Part shown: positions 28,120 to 35,853 of the stretch, in pieces
Layout: the number at the start of each line of letters is the position of its first letter
How positions within the stretch are numbered: the first letter of the stretch is position 1
Source: Flavisolibacter amylovorans
GTDB taxonomy: Bacteria > Bacteroidota > Bacteroidia > Chitinophagales > Chitinophagaceae
Direction of reading: 5' to 3'
Length of the DNA: 64,000 bases
NCBI RefSeq assembly: GCF_039541815.1
Contig: NZ_BAABGY010000009.1
Coordinates: 124,001 to 188,000 of the forward strand
Made by a program: the position numbers and the translations under genes
Notes under the pieces: model-generated
Told to the model about the DNA's origin: nothing
What the model saw: only the letters and a program-made list of their open reading frames with translations
Database searches by the model: none

Positions 28120-28767
28120 ATGCGCAAGAGCCAACTGGTAAAGAAGCTTTTCGATGAGTTCAATGAACATTACGGACGGGAGTGGGAGAGCAGTGATGAG
28201 ATGAAAGCTGCGTTCAGCCGCTTCATGATGGAGCGGCGCGTAAAGTTTTTCTTCAAGCATTACCGGTCGTTCTATCTGTCAAAGGAAGACAAGAACGAAC
28301 ATACCTTCAAAATGAGTTCAAGCTTGAGCAACTACATTGTCGGCTTGAAGCGCGATATCGCAGATCCATATATGAGCGAGGAGAACCGGCGAAGTGATCA
28401 GGAAATACTGAGTATCCTGACTGACTTTCATGGCTACGTGATCCAGGTGCACCAAGATTACCGTACAGCGTATCCTATAGGTACAGAGGCAAAGCTGGAA
28501 CCACTGCCTGAAGAGGTTCAAGAGGATGCGGCAATTGCAATCCACCCCGATGATGACTATCTCAAGGTCGAGGATGTCGCCCAGATGCTTGGGCTGACCG
28601 TCGGAACAGTGTACGGCAAGGTGCAGAGACGCGACCTTCCTCATTACCGGCCAGGTCGGCAGATCTTTTTCAAAGCGAAGGACATCCAAGATCACATCGA
28701 GCGGTCGAAGCGGAAGTCAACCACCGAGATTCAGAAAGAAGCTGAGAAGCTCCGAAAGCGCCGCTAA
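28120..28767 (+). CDS. HTH (excisionase-type) DNA-binding protein
   Basis: A 215-residue protein starting 3 bp after the integrase. The N-terminal two thirds are helical and charged without a family I recognise. The C-terminus holds an excisionase-type HTH: YLKVEDVAQMLGLTVGTVYGKVQRRDLPHYRPGRQIFFKAKDIQDHIE, then a basic tail. It may help control excision or replication. A terminator overlaps its stop codon. Confidence 0.72.
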   Translation: MRKSQLVKKLFDEFNEHYGREWESSDEMKAAFSRFMMERRVKFFFKHYRSFYLSKEDKNEHTFKMSSSLSNYIVGLKRDIADPYMSEENRRSDQEILSILTDFHGYVIQVHQDYRTAYPIGTEAKLEPLPEEVQEDAAIAIHPDDDYLKVEDVAQMLGLTVGTVYGKVQRRDLPHYRPGRQIFFKAKDIQDHIERSKRKSTTEIQKEAEKLRKRR

Positions 28768-28779
28768 CCGGCGCTTTTT
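28755..28779 (+). terminator. Terminator overlapping the stop codon of the int operon
   Basis: Stem AAAGCGCCG (28755-28763) with CGGCGCTTT (28769-28777), followed by T residues. The TAA stop of the preceding gene (28765-28767) sits in the loop. Confidence 0.85.
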
Positions 28780-29426
28780 CGGCTTGGGGCTTACTCGCTG
28801 AAGCCTTTTGAAAATTTTTGACCAGACGCTTGGAATTGCGATCGGCGTTTCCTACTATTGTATGGATCACGATTTGATCCGCCGCATACGGCCTCTGCTT
28901 CACATTGAAGCTGGCCCGCACGCAGCATGCTGGTCTAACCAGCGGCAGTCGCTACCCAATGGCAGCACTGCTTAGAATAACCCACTGGCTGCCAATGGTC
29001 ATTGGGACTAATCAAAAACCCCATTCATCAGGGTATTCTGTCGGTAGGGGAGGGGCAATTCCTGCTTCAGCGCAGCACGAGTCTCCAGCGGAACCGCTGA
29101 GTTAGGCCCAGCCCGTAGGCTTTGGGAACGTCTGTGAGACGGCTGAGAGTCCTACGACACCTTTCATTGCCGTACACCTCTGGGCGAACAAGCTCGGACT
29201 GCAGCGCTCAAACTGCAACTCTGAGAGCGAAATCTGGGAAAAGTTGGTAAGAGCCACTTCCTCATCCAGATTTCAGGTTGACTTTGAGCAAATCCCTACT
29301 ATTTATAGGCGTAGAGCGGGTTACTCGGATGTGAAAAGAGACCGCCGGCTGCAAATCATCAGAGATGCGGCTTTGACCTTGGTGTGCGCCGACATGCCAC
29401 AGGAAGTAAACAAAAGGAGGATAACC
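28780..29426. other. Structured non-coding region, candidate replication origin
   Basis: No convincing gene lies in these 647 bp. Visible structure: hairpin GCTGGT-CTA-ACCAGC (28929-28943); a near-inverted pair CCAATGGCAGC (28956-28966) and GCTGCCAATGG (28988-28998); and a two-level fold at 29114-29156 with outer stem CGTAGG/CCTACG and inner hairpin CGTCT-GTG-AGACG (29129-29141). It directly precedes the HUH Rep gene, the usual place for a rolling-circle double-strand origin. A structured leader RNA is the alternative. Confidence 0.5.
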
Positions 29427-30413
29427 ATGAAGCATATTGATGCAATGATCACATACGACAGAATGAAGCAAATGAAGGAGAGGAAGCCAGAACCAATCAT
29501 CCAGGTGAATACCACTGATGGACTGGTGTACCTGGACATGACCTCATTCAGCAGGCGGTACAAACGGAGCTATGCGTCTCTGGACAGGGATATTGCCAAG
29601 CTACCAGCTGGAACAAAAACGCCGTATTTCATTGTTTTGAACAAGAAGAAGTACCTGAATACTTCCATCCTCAGTACGGCGAATGCTTTCGACCCGACGG
29701 ATGCAGGACTTGAGGCAGCCAGTGCACACCAGGGGCTAACGATCACCATTGACCAGAAGCACCTGGCGAGCCAGGACCAAAACCAATTCGTACTCACTGG
29801 CACGACTGCCGACAATGCGATACTGTACTACGACATCAAAGCATTCAGCAAGCACTTTGAGATTTCGGAGGCAGCCATAAGAAGAGTAATCGCCTGCATC
29901 AAAACTCGCTGGCGGTACGAATACTGTCTTTCTTACGGCTATAAGCACTTTGTGTCGCCCATGATCCTACTGCTTCTGAAAAGGCGCCGGAAGGGCCTCA
30001 GGAATGCCGAATACGCCAGCTTCCTGCATCGGTACACCTGGTCGACGGTTGGTAGTATTCGCTTCAGAGAGCCGTTCTCAGCTGACCGGTGCAGGGTGAT
30101 CATGGAGCGCCTGGGAAAGAAGCTGGCAGCTGCCTTTCCGACAGTCGTGAATTACTACTTCTACGTGACCGAAGAGAACTGCGGCAAGGATGGCTTTCAC
30201 AACCACTTCGTGTACGGCAACCATGCGCTGCCAGAGAATGAGGCGGTGGTTTCCATCGTAAACAGGCACTTGGAGTACTACGGTGGCCGATACGAAAAGA
30301 AGTCGGTGGTCGAGAAGATGGACCAGAAGGATTACTTCCTGGAGTACCTGGTGAAGCAGATGCACCGCATGCCAGATCATTACAACTGGCTGCACTCAAA
30401 TTTATTCAAATAA
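29427..30413 (+). CDS. HUH-type replication initiator
   Basis: A 328-residue protein. It has the metal-binding H-x-H of HUH endonucleases in DGFHNHFVYGNH (about residue 255) and a candidate catalytic motif YFLEYLVKQMHR (YxxK) some 55 residues later, the spacing seen in rolling-circle Rep proteins and inovirus Gp2/YagK-type proteins. ATG at 29427 is chosen because AAAGGAGG lies 6 bp upstream, a strong Shine-Dalgarno site unusual for this genome; the open frame extends further up but without support. It would nick one DNA strand to start rolling-circle copying of the excised island. The family label is from motifs only. Confidence 0.68.
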   Translation: MKHIDAMITYDRMKQMKERKPEPIIQVNTTDGLVYLDMTSFSRRYKRSYASLDRDIAKLPAGTKTPYFIVLNKKKYLNTSILSTANAFDPTDAGLEAASAHQGLTITIDQKHLASQDQNQFVLTGTTADNAILYYDIKAFSKHFEISEAAIRRVIACIKTRWRYEYCLSYGYKHFVSPMILLLLKRRRKGLRNAEYASFLHRYTWSTVGSIRFREPFSADRCRVIMERLGKKLAAAFPTVVNYYFYVTEENCGKDGFHNHFVYGNHALPENEAVVSIVNRHLEYYGGRYEKKSVVEKMDQKDYFLEYLVKQMHRMPDHYNWLHSNLFK

Positions 30414-30430
30414 CATAAAATCCAAAACAA

Positions 30431-30934
30431 ATGCAATTACTTGAAATTCAACGCCAGCGCAACATGCATGGTATTATCACTTACCAAATCGAGATGGTGG
30501 CTAAGTCAGGGCAATCCAAATTTAGGAGCTTGAGTTTATGGGCACCAGCCTTCGCAGATCTGATCTGGGACTGCAACACTGAACGATTTTCACACGTCGG
30601 CGAATCTTACTGGTCAGCAGCTGGCAACAGTGACCTGGACCGGATCGAACGTTGGATCGAAGACGTGTTCGACGATTTTCCGGAAACCGAAGTAGTCCAC
30701 CCGAATGCCATGATCGAGCATGTCTTTGCTGGGGTTACAGCAAAGGAGAATCAGTTTCGGGCCAGATTCACAGGAGAGTTTAGAAGGTGGAGACGGCTTA
30801 CTCATATCAAGGGAGTAAGTATTGGAGGCCCATGGTATGATGGCCAGCCTGCATCTGAGTATTTTTCTGAGTTTCAACCAATTCCCGGATACCCTGAACA
30901 AGACTGCCGTGGGGTGGACGATTTGCCGTTCTGA
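30431..30934 (+). CDS. Unknown protein with SSB-like C-terminal tail
   Basis: A 167-residue protein, 17 bp after the Rep gene. No domain is recognised in the body, which is rich in Trp, Phe and Glu (SLWAPAFADLIWDCN, RIERWIEDVFDDFPET). The last residues, GVDDLPF, match the conserved acidic tip of bacterial SSB proteins (consensus DDDIPF), which recruits PriA, RecQ, exonuclease I and other partners. With an HUH Rep next to it, a ssDNA-binding or SSB-mimic role is plausible. The body is not an obvious OB fold by eye. Confidence 0.6.
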   Translation: MQLLEIQRQRNMHGIITYQIEMVAKSGQSKFRSLSLWAPAFADLIWDCNTERFSHVGESYWSAAGNSDLDRIERWIEDVFDDFPETEVVHPNAMIEHVFAGVTAKENQFRARFTGEFRRWRRLTHIKGVSIGGPWYDGQPASEYFSEFQPIPGYPEQDCRGVDDLPF

Positions 30935-31051
30935 GCTGCTGATCATTAAACTAAATTTCAGATGCGGCGATTGGTCCTACTATCGATGTGTTAGCGGGCA
31001 ATGACCAGCGCCAGGTTCGCGAGATTCATGTTGTTAAGATTGATGACCCCG

Positions 31052-31079
31052 AAAGGCCCTGCAGAGAAAGGGCCTTTTT
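31052..31079 (+). terminator. Terminator after the Rep operon
   Basis: Stem AAAGGCCCT (31052-31060) with AGGGCCTTT (31069-31077), 8-nt loop, T-rich end. It ends the Rep and SSB-tail transcript. Confidence 0.85.
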
Positions 31080-31236
31080 AGTGCGTTTTACGGCGGTAGA
31101 AGCCACAATAAGGAAGATGTTTACCGAGGTCAGGGCCTGGTCAGGGCTGGTGAACTAAGCGTCAAATGGGCGTTTAGCTGCCGGTGATTCTGACTCCAGC
31201 GTTAACGTCGGCTCGCTTTCTGAATTTTTTGGTAAG

Positions 31237-31254
31237 TATTCCCAATCTGGAATA
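31237..31254. promoter_or_regulatory. Palindrome before ArsR-like gene, candidate operator
   Basis: TATTCC-CAATCT-GGAATA, perfect 6-bp arms, 12 bp upstream of the ATG of the winged-helix regulator. Position suggests autoregulation. Confidence 0.5.
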
Positions 31255-31265
31255 TTTATTCTTAT

Positions 31266-31547
31266 ATGAGCACACAAACCAATACTACGTCCGACCCCAT
31301 GAAGATTCTGCGTGAGTTGGCGAACCCGACAAAGTGGGCCATCTTCCAGTACCTGTCACTGGCCAGATTCGCGTCAGCGCCGGTCATTCAAAAACGATGT
31401 ATTATACGACAGCCCACAGTCAGTCGCTATTTGAAGTCCATGACCTGTGCAGGTCTTCTGTCCAGAACAAAAGTCGGGTCCTTGACCATTTACGAACTGA
31501 ATCGTCCAGCGCTGAAGGGTATTGCCAAGAAGTTGTTAGTGGCATAA
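31266..31547 (+). CDS. ArsR-like winged-helix regulator
   Basis: A 93-residue protein with one winged HTH: DPMKILRELANPTKWAIFQYLSLARFASAPVIQKRCIIRQPTVSRYLKSMTCAGLLSRTKVGSL, written here in order of helices 1-5 and wing, of which the QPTVSRYLKSMTCAGLL helix pair is the recognition unit. Cysteines at CIIRQP and MTCAG are possible metal ligands but not a standard ArsR metal box. It stands alone between the Rep module and the metal genes; target unknown. Confidence 0.75.
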   Translation: MSTQTNTTSDPMKILRELANPTKWAIFQYLSLARFASAPVIQKRCIIRQPTVSRYLKSMTCAGLLSRTKVGSLTIYELNRPALKGIAKKLLVA

Positions 31548-31550
31548 CCC

Positions 31551-31574
31551 CCCCCCGGTATCCCCGCCGGGGGG
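31551..31574. terminator. GC-only hairpin after ArsR-like gene
   Basis: Stem CCCCCCGG with CCGGGGGG, 8-nt loop, right after the stop codon. There is no U-tract, so a transcription-pausing or bidirectional barrier role is possible. The run of nine C residues just before may also be prone to sequencing error. Confidence 0.45.
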
Positions 31575-31707
31575 CACTCCCAGTGGGGTGGGGGAGGTAG
31601 GTTCAATGGTTTTTCTGAAATCGACCCACCTCTTTTTTCTGAAGAGGCACCCTCAAAAAATTCTGGGGAAAATTTCGGCTTTGGAAAATTTGGGTGTTGA
31701 ACTATGG

Positions 31708-32316
31708 TCAGTGCTTTATCGTACCGCCCGTCAAGTGTGACACAATGAGCAGCATGATCACGACAATCAAGATGACCAGAACGTAAAAGCTTGCTGGTTT
31801 CTTCGCTCGCTGGTCCGAGTTCTGCGGTTTTCGAGCGGTCAGTTTTCCCCAAGGCTTGTATACGGAGATCGTCGTAACAGCCAGAAGCCCCAGGAATGCT
31901 GCAGCAGCCTTTTTTATCAGATTGATTACCGACGAAGCCTCTTCTGCCGTACGCTGCGACTGTTCAAGCGCTAAGCCTTCCAGCTGGCCGATTGGTCCCA
32001 TATGCAAGACCAGAAACGCCGTCATGGCCACGGTAAGCACAAGTTTCACCACGATCCAGTAATGCTTGAAAAGCCCCCACCTCGTACCCAGGGCCTGGAG
32101 CATACCAGTTGCCAGTGACGCGAAGCAGAAGGGAACGATAACGTACCGTGTGCTCACATCCATGGCGATGTAAGTAGCACGGGCTACCTGGATGCTATCT
32201 GTGCTCAATGCTGTAGTGGCCAGCGCAATGAATACGGCCACAGCTCCGAGCCAACCAACCGACGAAGTAACGTGACCGGTTAACACCAATTTACTGATTC
32301 GATTAGGCATCGCCAT
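31708..32316 (-). CDS. Multi-helix membrane protein, DUF2269-like
   Basis: A 202-residue protein with five predicted helices: LVLTGHVTSSVGWLGAVAVFIALATTALS, then YVIVPFCFASLATGMLQALG, WIVVKLVLTVAMTAFLVLHMGPIG, a fourth near AAAAFLGLLAVTTISVY and a fifth at the C-terminus. The His in helix 1 and the early Gly-Trp resemble DUF2269/CopD-type proteins. Start at 32316 (MAMPNR) is chosen; the longer frame would overlap the divergent regulator. Divergent from the AraC-type copper regulator, so probably part of that module. Confidence 0.65.
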   Translation of the reverse strand: MAMPNRISKLVLTGHVTSSVGWLGAVAVFIALATTALSTDSIQVARATYIAMDVSTRYVIVPFCFASLATGMLQALGTRWGLFKHYWIVVKLVLTVAMTAFLVLHMGPIGQLEGLALEQSQRTAEEASSVINLIKKAAAAFLGLLAVTTISVYKPWGKLTARKPQNSDQRAKKPASFYVLVILIVVIMLLIVSHLTGGTIKH

Positions 32317-32391
32317 AGTGTATTGTTTTTCGTGTCGGGCAACCCGCTTGCGGATCTGGAGTGAAGGTACACCTGGTCTGGCCGATAGCGC

Positions 32392-32399
32392 TACCTTTG
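32392..32399 (+). promoter_or_regulatory. -7 box for the AraC-type regulator
   Basis: TACCTTTG fits TAnnTTTG and lies 16 bp before the ATG. AGGTACACCT just upstream (32365-32374) is partly symmetric and could be a regulator site. Confidence 0.6.
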
Positions 32400-32415
32400 G
32401 ACTCTTAGGATTCTT

Positions 32416-32979
32416 ATGAAGTTGATGATCAAAAATATGGTCTGCCCGCGTTGCATTATGTCGGTAGAGCAGCTCCTGGGCCAGCACGGTTTCAATGCAA
32501 AGGCAGTTCGCCTCGGAGAGGTAGATCTGGCCGAGACACCGGAACCTCACCGCTTGCAGCAGTTCTCCGACGCCCTGCAGGCCATTGGGTTCGAGCTGCT
32601 GGATGACCAGAAGAAGCAGCTGATCGACCGTCTGAAGACGCTACTCCTGGAGAAAGTGCAAACTGGTTCTATCGAGGAGCACTTCAGTATGTCCAAGTAC
32701 CTGGCCGGCGCACTTCACAAGGACTACTCCAACCTAAGCCGTCTATTCTCAGACGTTGAGGGTGTGACCCTCGAACAGTACTTCATCTTACAGAAGATCG
32801 AGAAAGCCAAGGAGTGGCTAATCTATGGCGAGCATACCCTCAGCGAGATAGCCTGGAAGCTCGGTTATAGCAGCACCCAGCACCTTTCCAGCCAGTTCAA
32901 GAAGATTACTGGCATGACCCCAAGCCAGTTTAAGGAGCGCGGCTCACCCCTTCGTAAGTCCCTCGACGACCTCGTCTGA
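32416..32979 (+). CDS. AraC-family regulator with HMA-like N-terminus
   Basis: A 187-residue regulator. Residues 1-70 look like a heavy-metal-associated (ferredoxin-like) domain: MKLMIKNMVCPRCIMSVEQLLGQHGF carries the C-x-x-C of copper chaperones. A helical linker follows, then two AraC HTH motifs (about 110-180): DYSNLSRLFSDVEGVTLEQYFILQKIEKAKEWL and LSEIAWKLGYSSTQHLSSQFKKITGMTPSQFK. It likely senses Cu(I) directly and controls the copper genes downstream. Starts 16 bp after a -7 box and is divergent from the DUF2269-like gene. Confidence 0.85.
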   Translation: MKLMIKNMVCPRCIMSVEQLLGQHGFNAKAVRLGEVDLAETPEPHRLQQFSDALQAIGFELLDDQKKQLIDRLKTLLLEKVQTGSIEEHFSMSKYLAGALHKDYSNLSRLFSDVEGVTLEQYFILQKIEKAKEWLIYGEHTLSEIAWKLGYSSTQHLSSQFKKITGMTPSQFKERGSPLRKSLDDLV

Positions 32980-33065
32980 CCACAATTAAGTATACAACAT
33001 AGCCATGAGGATGTAACAGTGAATCCGGTTGCCGGCGTCACCTTTGTGTGATCAAATCCATCGTT

Positions 33066-35486
33066 ATGGCAACAAACACTGATCATACAATCGAACTCCC
33101 CCTGGCTGGCGTAGAGAGCGAGCACTGCGCGCTGATCGTCGACAAGGGCCTTGCCACTGTCCCTGGCATCCGGGAACACCATGTGGAACTCAACAATCAC
33201 AAAGCCATCTTCAAAGCGGATGATGAGGAAGCTGTGGCCAAAGCGGTCACTACCATACGTGGCCTCGGCTACGACGTTGAAACGATCCGCCAAACCTTTC
33301 CGGTAACAGGGATGAGCTGCGCTTCCTGCGCTGGCAGCACCGAGTCGATGATCAAAGCTCAGGTGGGTGTGGTGGATGCCGCGGTGAACTTTGCCAACTC
33401 CTCCGTGAAGGTGGAATATGTACCTACGGTAGTTACTCCGGAAGCGCTAAAGGCCAGCGTGCAATCAATCGGTTTCGACCTGATGATTGAAGACTCAAAG
33501 GAAGCCAAAGAGGCCCTGGAGGATCTGCACCGCGAAAAGCTCCGTTCTCTGCGCCAGCGCACGATCTGGTCGGTGGTACTGTCGATGCCGCTGGTGGTGA
33601 TCGGTATGTTCTTCATGGATATGCCCTACGCGAACTACATCATGTGGGCGCTCGCAACACCGGTGGTACTCCTGTTTGGCCGGCAATTCTTCATCAACGC
33701 CTGGAAGCAGGCCAGGCATCGTTCGGCCAATATGGATACGCTTGTGGCACTCAGCACTGGCATTGCCTACGCCTTCAGCGTCTTCAACACCTTAAACCCA
33801 GGTTTTTGGCACAGCCGCGGGCTGCATGCACACGTTTACTTCGAAGCAGCGGCGGTAGTCGTTGCCTTTATTCTGCTGGGCAAACTCCTTGAGGAAGGAG
33901 CTAAGGCATCTACCTCGTCTGCCATCAAGAAGCTCATGGGCCTTCAACCCAAAACCGTCACGGTCGTACATCAAGGCGGTCATATGATGGAAATGCCGAT
34001 CGAGAAAGTGGCTGTGGGAGATACCCTCTTGGTCAAGCCAGGTGAGAAGGTGGCTGTAGACGGTACGGTGACCACGGGTGAATCGTACGTGGACGAAAGT
34101 ATGATCTCTGGCGAACCCGTCCCGGTAGCCAAGAAAGCGGGGGAGAAAGTGTTTGCTGGTACTATCAACCAGAAAGGGAGCTTCCAGTTCCAGGCCGACA
34201 AAGTAGGCGGGGAAACCTTGCTTGCCCAGATCATCCGCGCTGTACAGGATGCCCAAGGTTCAAAAGCACCCGTTCAGAAGCTCGTCGACCGTATTGCCGG
34301 GATCTTCGTCCCGGTGGTGATCTTGATCGCTCTGGCAGCCTTCGGAGCCTGGTGGCTTTTGGGAGGCGAGAACGGACTGACGCAAGGCTTGCTCGCCCTG
34401 GTGACGGTACTGGTGATCGCCTGCCCCTGCGCGCTCGGCCTGGCGACGCCAACTGCGATCATGGTTGGAGTGGGCCGGGGTGCGGAGCAAGGTATCCTGA
34501 TCAAGGATGCAGAAGCTCTGGAAGTGGCTCATAAAGTCAACGCCATTGTCCTGGACAAAACAGGGACCATTACAGCCGGTAAGCCGGAAGTGGTGGACAC
34601 TTTGTGGCTCAACGACGCCCAGGGCCATAGAAACGTCTTATTTAGCCTCGAAAGCGCATCGGAGCACCCGCTGGCTGAGGCCATCGTAAAGAGCCTGAGG
34701 AATACAGCCCAGCCAGTTGCGATTGATCGGCTGGAGTCCATCACCGGAGCTGGTGTTCAAGGTGCGTTCGAAGGCAACGTCTACTACGCTGGTACGGCGA
34801 AGCTGCTGCAGGATGCCGGGATCGCCCTACCAGAAGCCGCAACTGCCTGGAGTGACCGGCAGCGAGCCGAGGCACGCACCGTAATCTATTTTGCTAAGGC
34901 GGGTCAGGTGCTGGCCGTGATCGCCATCGCCGATACGATCAAACCCTCGTCGGTCGCCGCTGTACAGCGCCTCAAAAACCTGGGTATCGATGTCTACCTG
35001 TTCACGGGCGACAATCAGCAAACGGCTGCCGCCGTAGCCCGCCAGGTCGGTATCGAGCACTTCAAGGGGGAGGCCCTCCCGCAGGATAAAGCAGCGTTTG
35101 TAAAGGAGTTGCAACAGAAAGGAAAGATCGTTGCCATGGTTGGTGACGGCATCAACGACAGCCACGCACTCGCCCAGGCCGACGTAAGCATCGCCATGGG
35201 TAAGGGTAGCGACATCGCCATGGACGTGGCCAAAATGACGCTGATCAGCTCTGACCTGGAACGTATTCCGACTGCACTGAGGCTTTCGCGGCTGACCGTA
35301 CGTACAATCCGGCAAAACCTGTTCTGGGCGTTCATTTACAACCTGATCGGCATCCCGATCGCCGCTGGTCTGCTCTACCCGATCAACGGCTTCCTGCTGA
35401 ACCCAATGATTGCTGGCGCCGCCATGGCTCTGAGCAGCGTGAGCGTTGTTGCCAACAGCCTCCGACTCAAGTGGGCGCGCCTGTGA
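33066..35486 (+). CDS. copA: Copper-exporting P1B-type ATPase
   Basis: An 806-residue pump. Two N-terminal HMA-like domains: the first (about 8-75) lacks C-x-x-C, with only one Cys in ESEHCALI; the second has GMSCASCAGS near residue 85. Eight helices, the CPC ion site in VLVIACPCALGLATPTAIMVGVG (about 452), DKTGT (about 496) with the phosphorylated Asp, GDGIND, and the YN and MALSS pairs of Cu(I)-specific pumps in the last helices. ATG at 33066 is preferred to a GTG at 33048. A -7-like CACCTTTG lies at 33039-33046. Confidence 0.95.
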   Translation: MATNTDHTIELPLAGVESEHCALIVDKGLATVPGIREHHVELNNHKAIFKADDEEAVAKAVTTIRGLGYDVETIRQTFPVTGMSCASCAGSTESMIKAQVGVVDAAVNFANSSVKVEYVPTVVTPEALKASVQSIGFDLMIEDSKEAKEALEDLHREKLRSLRQRTIWSVVLSMPLVVIGMFFMDMPYANYIMWALATPVVLLFGRQFFINAWKQARHRSANMDTLVALSTGIAYAFSVFNTLNPGFWHSRGLHAHVYFEAAAVVVAFILLGKLLEEGAKASTSSAIKKLMGLQPKTVTVVHQGGHMMEMPIEKVAVGDTLLVKPGEKVAVDGTVTTGESYVDESMISGEPVPVAKKAGEKVFAGTINQKGSFQFQADKVGGETLLAQIIRAVQDAQGSKAPVQKLVDRIAGIFVPVVILIALAAFGAWWLLGGENGLTQGLLALVTVLVIACPCALGLATPTAIMVGVGRGAEQGILIKDAEALEVAHKVNAIVLDKTGTITAGKPEVVDTLWLNDAQGHRNVLFSLESASEHPLAEAIVKSLRNTAQPVAIDRLESITGAGVQGAFEGNVYYAGTAKLLQDAGIALPEAATAWSDRQRAEARTVIYFAKAGQVLAVIAIADTIKPSSVAAVQRLKNLGIDVYLFTGDNQQTAAAVARQVGIEHFKGEALPQDKAAFVKELQQKGKIVAMVGDGINDSHALAQADVSIAMGKGSDIAMDVAKMTLISSDLERIPTALRLSRLTVRTIRQNLFWAFIYNLIGIPIAAGLLYPINGFLLNPMIAGAAMALSSVSVVANSLRLKWARL

Positions 35487-35565
35487 CCAATAAAGTGTAC
35501 TTCAAAAACAAAATTCTATAACAATGAGGCTCCAGCTATACAGGAGCTTTGCAAAAACGAAAAAG

Positions 35566-35775
35566 ATGAAACACGAATTCAAGACAAACATCAACTGCGG
35601 CGGCTGCGTTGCTGCGGTCACCCCCCACCTGAACGGAGAGAAAGCGATTACCAATTGGAAGGTGGACACACAAAACCCGCAAAAGGTGCTGACGGTTGAA
35701 ACTGACGACCTGAATGTTGATCAGGTTTGTGCGCTGGTACATAAAGCCGGGTTTAAAGCGGAAAAGCTAAGTTGA
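35566..35775 (+). CDS. copZ: CopZ-like heavy-metal chaperone
   Basis: A 69-residue single HMA domain: KTNINCGGCVAAVTPHLNG holds the C-x-x-C, and the end AGFKAEKLS is typical. ATG at 35566 gives a normal chaperone length; upstream codons are excluded. It lies 79 bp after copA and presumably hands Cu(I) to it. Confidence 0.88.
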   Translation: MKHEFKTNINCGGCVAAVTPHLNGEKAITNWKVDTQNPQKVLTVETDDLNVDQVCALVHKAGFKAEKLS

Positions 35776-35820
35776 TATTCGGTTGGAAATGCTTCTTGGC
35801 GCTGTCACTGGTTAGAAACT

Positions 35821-35828
35821 TATCTTTG
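35821..35828 (+). promoter_or_regulatory. -7 box before the DUF2911 gene
   Basis: TATCTTTG fits TAnnTTTG exactly, 25 bp before the ATG at 35854. Confidence 0.6.
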
Positions 35829-35853
35829 TTACCCTACCCAATTTGCATTTTCC

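Larger units (their letters stand above)
30935..31265. other. Intergenic region with terminator and operator
   Basis: No supported gene. It holds the terminator at 31052-31079 and the palindrome at 31237-31254. A frame without ATG (about 30958-31158) is open but unsupported. Confidence 0.5.

Noticed and set aside
29244..29426. N-terminal extension of the Rep gene by 61 codons
   Set aside because: The strong SD site points to ATG 29427, and the extension runs through the structured region.
30958..31158. Open frame after the SSB-tail gene with a charged, protein-like translation
   Set aside because: No ATG start, only an internal GTG, and a strong terminator hairpin lies inside it; at most a gene remnant.
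31551..31574. Rho-independent terminator of standard type after the ArsR-like gene
   Set aside because: There is a very strong stem but no U-tract; kept only as a hairpin of uncertain role.
32317..32550. Longer N-terminus for the DUF2269-like membrane protein
   Set aside because: It would run antisense through the promoter and start of the AraC-type regulator; the start at 32316 gives a normal first membrane helix.
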